A stretch of 64,000 nucleotides of DNA from JAFGXT01 sp963677165 (GTDB taxonomy: Bacteria > Verrucomicrobiota > Lentisphaeria > Victivallales > SZUA-371), in the NCBI GenBank assembly GCA_963677165.2, contig CAXXSX010000002.1:2232001-2296000 (forward strand), given 5' to 3'. Positions within the stretch are counted from its first letter, which is position 1. Every line of letters begins with the position of its first letter. The notes beneath the pieces are model-generated. The model was not told the DNA's origin. It did not search any database and worked only from the letters and a program-made list of their open reading frames with translations. The position numbers and the translations under genes were made by a program. Positions 61,794 to 64,000 of this stretch are shown in pieces.

Positions 61794-63998
61794 TCATTTA
61801 TTTATAACTTCATAAGATAGCACAGGTTGAGTGATTTTTGTATTTTTAATCTTAAGTTTTATCTTCAGTGTTCCATTTTTAAATTCAAAAGGAACTTTCG
61901 CTATTCTGGCGCCACTCAAATCCAGAGCCCATACCTGAGGATGCTGCATTTGGGTCTTGATTGAAATATCAGCTTCTCCTGTTCTGATGACTGCCGGCAG
62001 GTGTCCTTTCCTGATTGGTTTGGTGTGGAATTGGTCCGTATAAACTGCTTCGGAATTCTGGGCATCGGTGAGATGCAGAATCAATAGTGATGATGATTTC
62101 TCAATTTTGGTATTATCCAGCGCGCCAACAAATACAACCGAACGTGACTCTATATTTTTTACCGAGACGGAACTTCCTGTTTCAGATTGTCCTTCGGTTA
62201 GAATAAAGCACTCGCTCTTTGCTGTTACGGTTTGAAAACGGCCTGCTTTTGCATGTAGTTGTATCTGATTTGTATCGCTGATAAAGGTGTCTGATTTCAG
62301 ATCTATATTATGTTTATTAATAAGGTTATGCTCTAATAATTTTTCAACGAAGTTTTCTGTAACCGGAACAAATTTTTTCTTATAAATGTTGTTTTTTACT
62401 CCGGAATAGAAAACGGTGTTTTTCGGAAGTTTCGCGCCGGAATAAATTCCTCCGATCTGAGACACGAGACCAAGCAAATTGTAATTTTCAGGGAATGAAC
62501 CATTGTCAAAATCAACAACAACTGGAAGCTTGTTTTTTGCCGGTATAACATCTCCTCGTAGAAAGAAAAGCAACGCGATTCTTTCCGCCAGCAGGGCTAC
62601 CGGGTCCAAGGCAAAATCAAAATGCGAAATATAATTTCTTTTCGGAAAGTGAGCCAGATTAAAATGGAATATTCCATCGTAGTCCTGTAACGCACAATAA
62701 GCTCCAATTAGTGGACCGCCTTCGGCACGGTAATGATTCGGATAGCAGAAATTGAATTCTGTAATCATAAAGGGTTTGTCAAAAATCCTCGTTCCCATGA
62801 TTGCTCGTGGAGATGACGCTCTTTCTGTGAGAGCACAGTTATTTCTGGTTTCCCAGCGTTGAGATTTCCGGTTGTATTTACCATGATCCCAGTAGGTGTG
62901 GTTATCCACATAGTCATAATGATTTCGCATCGATAAGATTTCTCTGGCTTCAGTCATTCCCGGAATGTGAGCGTTACAGGAAGTTAGAAGGGCCTTTACT
63001 CCGATATTTCTCAGATATGCACTGCTTTTCTTATAGAAATTGATTCCGAGTTCTGTTAGATAAGAATAGAAATCCTTTTTCGTTCCTGACTTCTTATATG
63101 CTTCTTTGAATAGTTTCTTTACTTTTGCACTGCTTAGGCTGTAATTATGCTGAATATTGTCTTCATTTACAAGGCAAATCGAGAAAAGAGCCGGATCATC
63201 TTTTAATTTTATTCCGGTATAATAATTTTTGTGTTCAAGCACATTAGTTGCGAATTCCTTCCAGTTTTCCCAGGCATCCGGCAGTACGGCTACCAGTACT
63301 TTGTAATCGGCCTTTGAAATTGATCCCTTAATGCCTTTGATTGCTCCCGGCTTAATTGTCCTTCTGCTGTAAAGGTCTGTAGAAATATATATCCCGCGCT
63401 CTTTCAACCGGGCGAAAATATAATCAAACTGTTGCATGCCTTTCTGGTCAAGCTTCGTGCAGCGTGGATCAGATTTATCTGTCACATCACGATCATAGTG
63501 GTGTAAGCGGGCCGAATTATATCCCATCGCCAGTATATAGTCAGCCATTTTATCGATATGTGCATATTCCGGATAATAAGGCGGAGTCAGGTTTATGCCG
63601 TAGAAACGTTGTCTTTTTCCCGGTTTCCCGGTAAATTCAAAATGACCGTTTTTTACAGTGATAAATCCAAACTTTCCGGCGGGTTTTTCTTTCGGGAAAA
63701 CTTTTGAAAAATCAAGCGCGGAACCTGGCTTAATTAATAAGTCGTTCTTAATCGGCATCCATTCTTTTCCCGATACTATTGCTGATGGAAACAGTTTGGG
63801 AAGCGGAATATCGTCACCGCCGGACAAGCCAACGACCATCCATACCGATTTGTTTTCACTCTTGAAAATAAATTTATCGACGGGCTTATTTTTTATGGTG
63901 AATTTGGACAGATACAGTGATACGTTCCGGGTTTTTCCGGTCCAGACATTTCTGCCGTTCGGTTTGTTGTCGCCGTTAAACCAGTCATCCACGTCCCG
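61794..63998 (-). CDS. Clan-A (GH5/GH42-like) glycoside hydrolase, 5' end missing
   Basis: At least 735 residues; the frame stays open to the window edge, so the N-terminus lies outside. GKRQRFYGINLTPPYYPEY and MGYNSARLHHYDRD start the TIM barrel; CLVNEDNIQH carries the Asn-Glu acid/base and FMITEFNFCYP the nucleophile Glu of clan GH-A. A C-terminal beta-sandwich follows. Substrate unknown. Followed by the pseudopilin gene. Confidence 0.83.
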   Translation of the reverse strand, partial: RDVDDWFNGDNKPNGRNVWTGKTRNVSLYLSKFTIKNKPVDKFIFKSENKSVWMVVGLSGGDDIPLPKLFPSAIVSGKEWMPIKNDLLIKPGSALDFSKVFPKEKPAGKFGFITVKNGHFEFTGKPGKRQRFYGINLTPPYYPEYAHIDKMADYILAMGYNSARLHHYDRDVTDKSDPRCTKLDQKGMQQFDYIFARLKERGIYISTDLYSRRTIKPGAIKGIKGSISKADYKVLVAVLPDAWENWKEFATNVLEHKNYYTGIKLKDDPALFSICLVNEDNIQHNYSLSSAKVKKLFKEAYKKSGTKKDFYSYLTELGINFYKKSSAYLRNIGVKALLTSCNAHIPGMTEAREILSMRNHYDYVDNHTYWDHGKYNRKSQRWETRNNCALTERASSPRAIMGTRIFDKPFMITEFNFCYPNHYRAEGGPLIGAYCALQDYDGIFHFNLAHFPKRNYISHFDFALDPVALLAERIALLFFLRGDVIPAKNKLPVVVDFDNGSFPENYNLLGLVSQIGGIYSGAKLPKNTVFYSGVKNNIYKKKFVPVTENFVEKLLEHNLINKHNIDLKSDTFISDTNQIQLHAKAGRFQTVTAKSECFILTEGQSETGSSVSVKNIESRSVVFVGALDNTKIEKSSSLLILHLTDAQNSEAVYTDQFHTKPIRKGHLPAVIRTGEADISIKTQMQHPQVWALDLSGARIAKVPFEFKNGTLKIKLKIKNTKITQPVLSYEVINK

Positions 63999-64000
63999 CT

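Overview
The window reads as chromosome of an anaerobic member of the PVC group, most likely Lentisphaerota (Victivallales-like). The support is indirect: three short pseudopilin-type proteins with the TLIELLVVIAIIAILA signature, large secreted or cytoplasmic glycoside hydrolases beside a LacI regulator, an ECF sigma factor paired with a Ser/Thr kinase, and NifX/DUF5320-type small proteins. No rRNA or other decisive marker is present.

Left flank (1-17.1 kb). Positions 45-4700 hold a probable sigma-54 regulon: a PAS/AAA+/HTH enhancer-binding protein and two divergent outputs (NifX-like + DUF5320; NifX-like + DUF89 + thioesterase + flavin-reductase-like). Each output has a -24/-12 promoter preceded by a pair of ATTGCA-N4-TGCAAT dyads. 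From 5.2 to 15.2 kb lies a carbohydrate-utilisation block: a LacI regulator with a self-overlapping promoter and two operators, an alpha/alpha-barrel protein, then a prepilin/GH2-like/secreted/GH63-like gene run behind a second promoter with two different LacI-type operators. Then come tRNA-Lys(TTT), rpmB and tRNA-Val(GAC).

Integrated island (17,080-54,525, about 37.4 kb). A tyrosine recombinase sits next to tRNA-Val. The 53-bp 3' part of that tRNA is repeated exactly at 54,473-54,525 (attL/attR), and a tandem GCTACAA arm-type repeat lies just inside both ends. The island is more AT-rich than the flanks. By eye it contains no GGCC site at all, whereas the flanks contain roughly 45 in about 26.6 kb. 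It carries two M.HaeIII-type cytosine methyltransferases, an NgoPII-like nuclease (split at an in-frame TGA), a HaeIII-like nuclease, another PD-(D/E)XK nuclease and Vsr, so GGCC is the predicted target of its own restriction systems. Core functions are integrase, excisionase-like HTH, ParB-like protein, a protein with T7-RNAP/family-A polymerase motifs, a serine recombinase and an AAA-type ATPase. No relaxase or secretion apparatus was seen. Cargo includes an ECF sigma/pseudokinase-kinase operon divergent from a structured leader RNA and pseudopilin, a metallo-beta-lactamase operon, a PLD nuclease pair, an NVAGG-tagged pair, an HNH/pentapeptide pair, and two unrelated genes sharing a nearly identical 98-bp leader. 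The overall picture is a defence island.

Right flank (54.5-64 kb). A large secreted protein, a thioester-reductase-like SDR with two metal-dependent hydrolases (TIM-barrel amidohydrolase and PHP), then a pseudopilin and a clan-A glycoside hydrolase that runs off the window.
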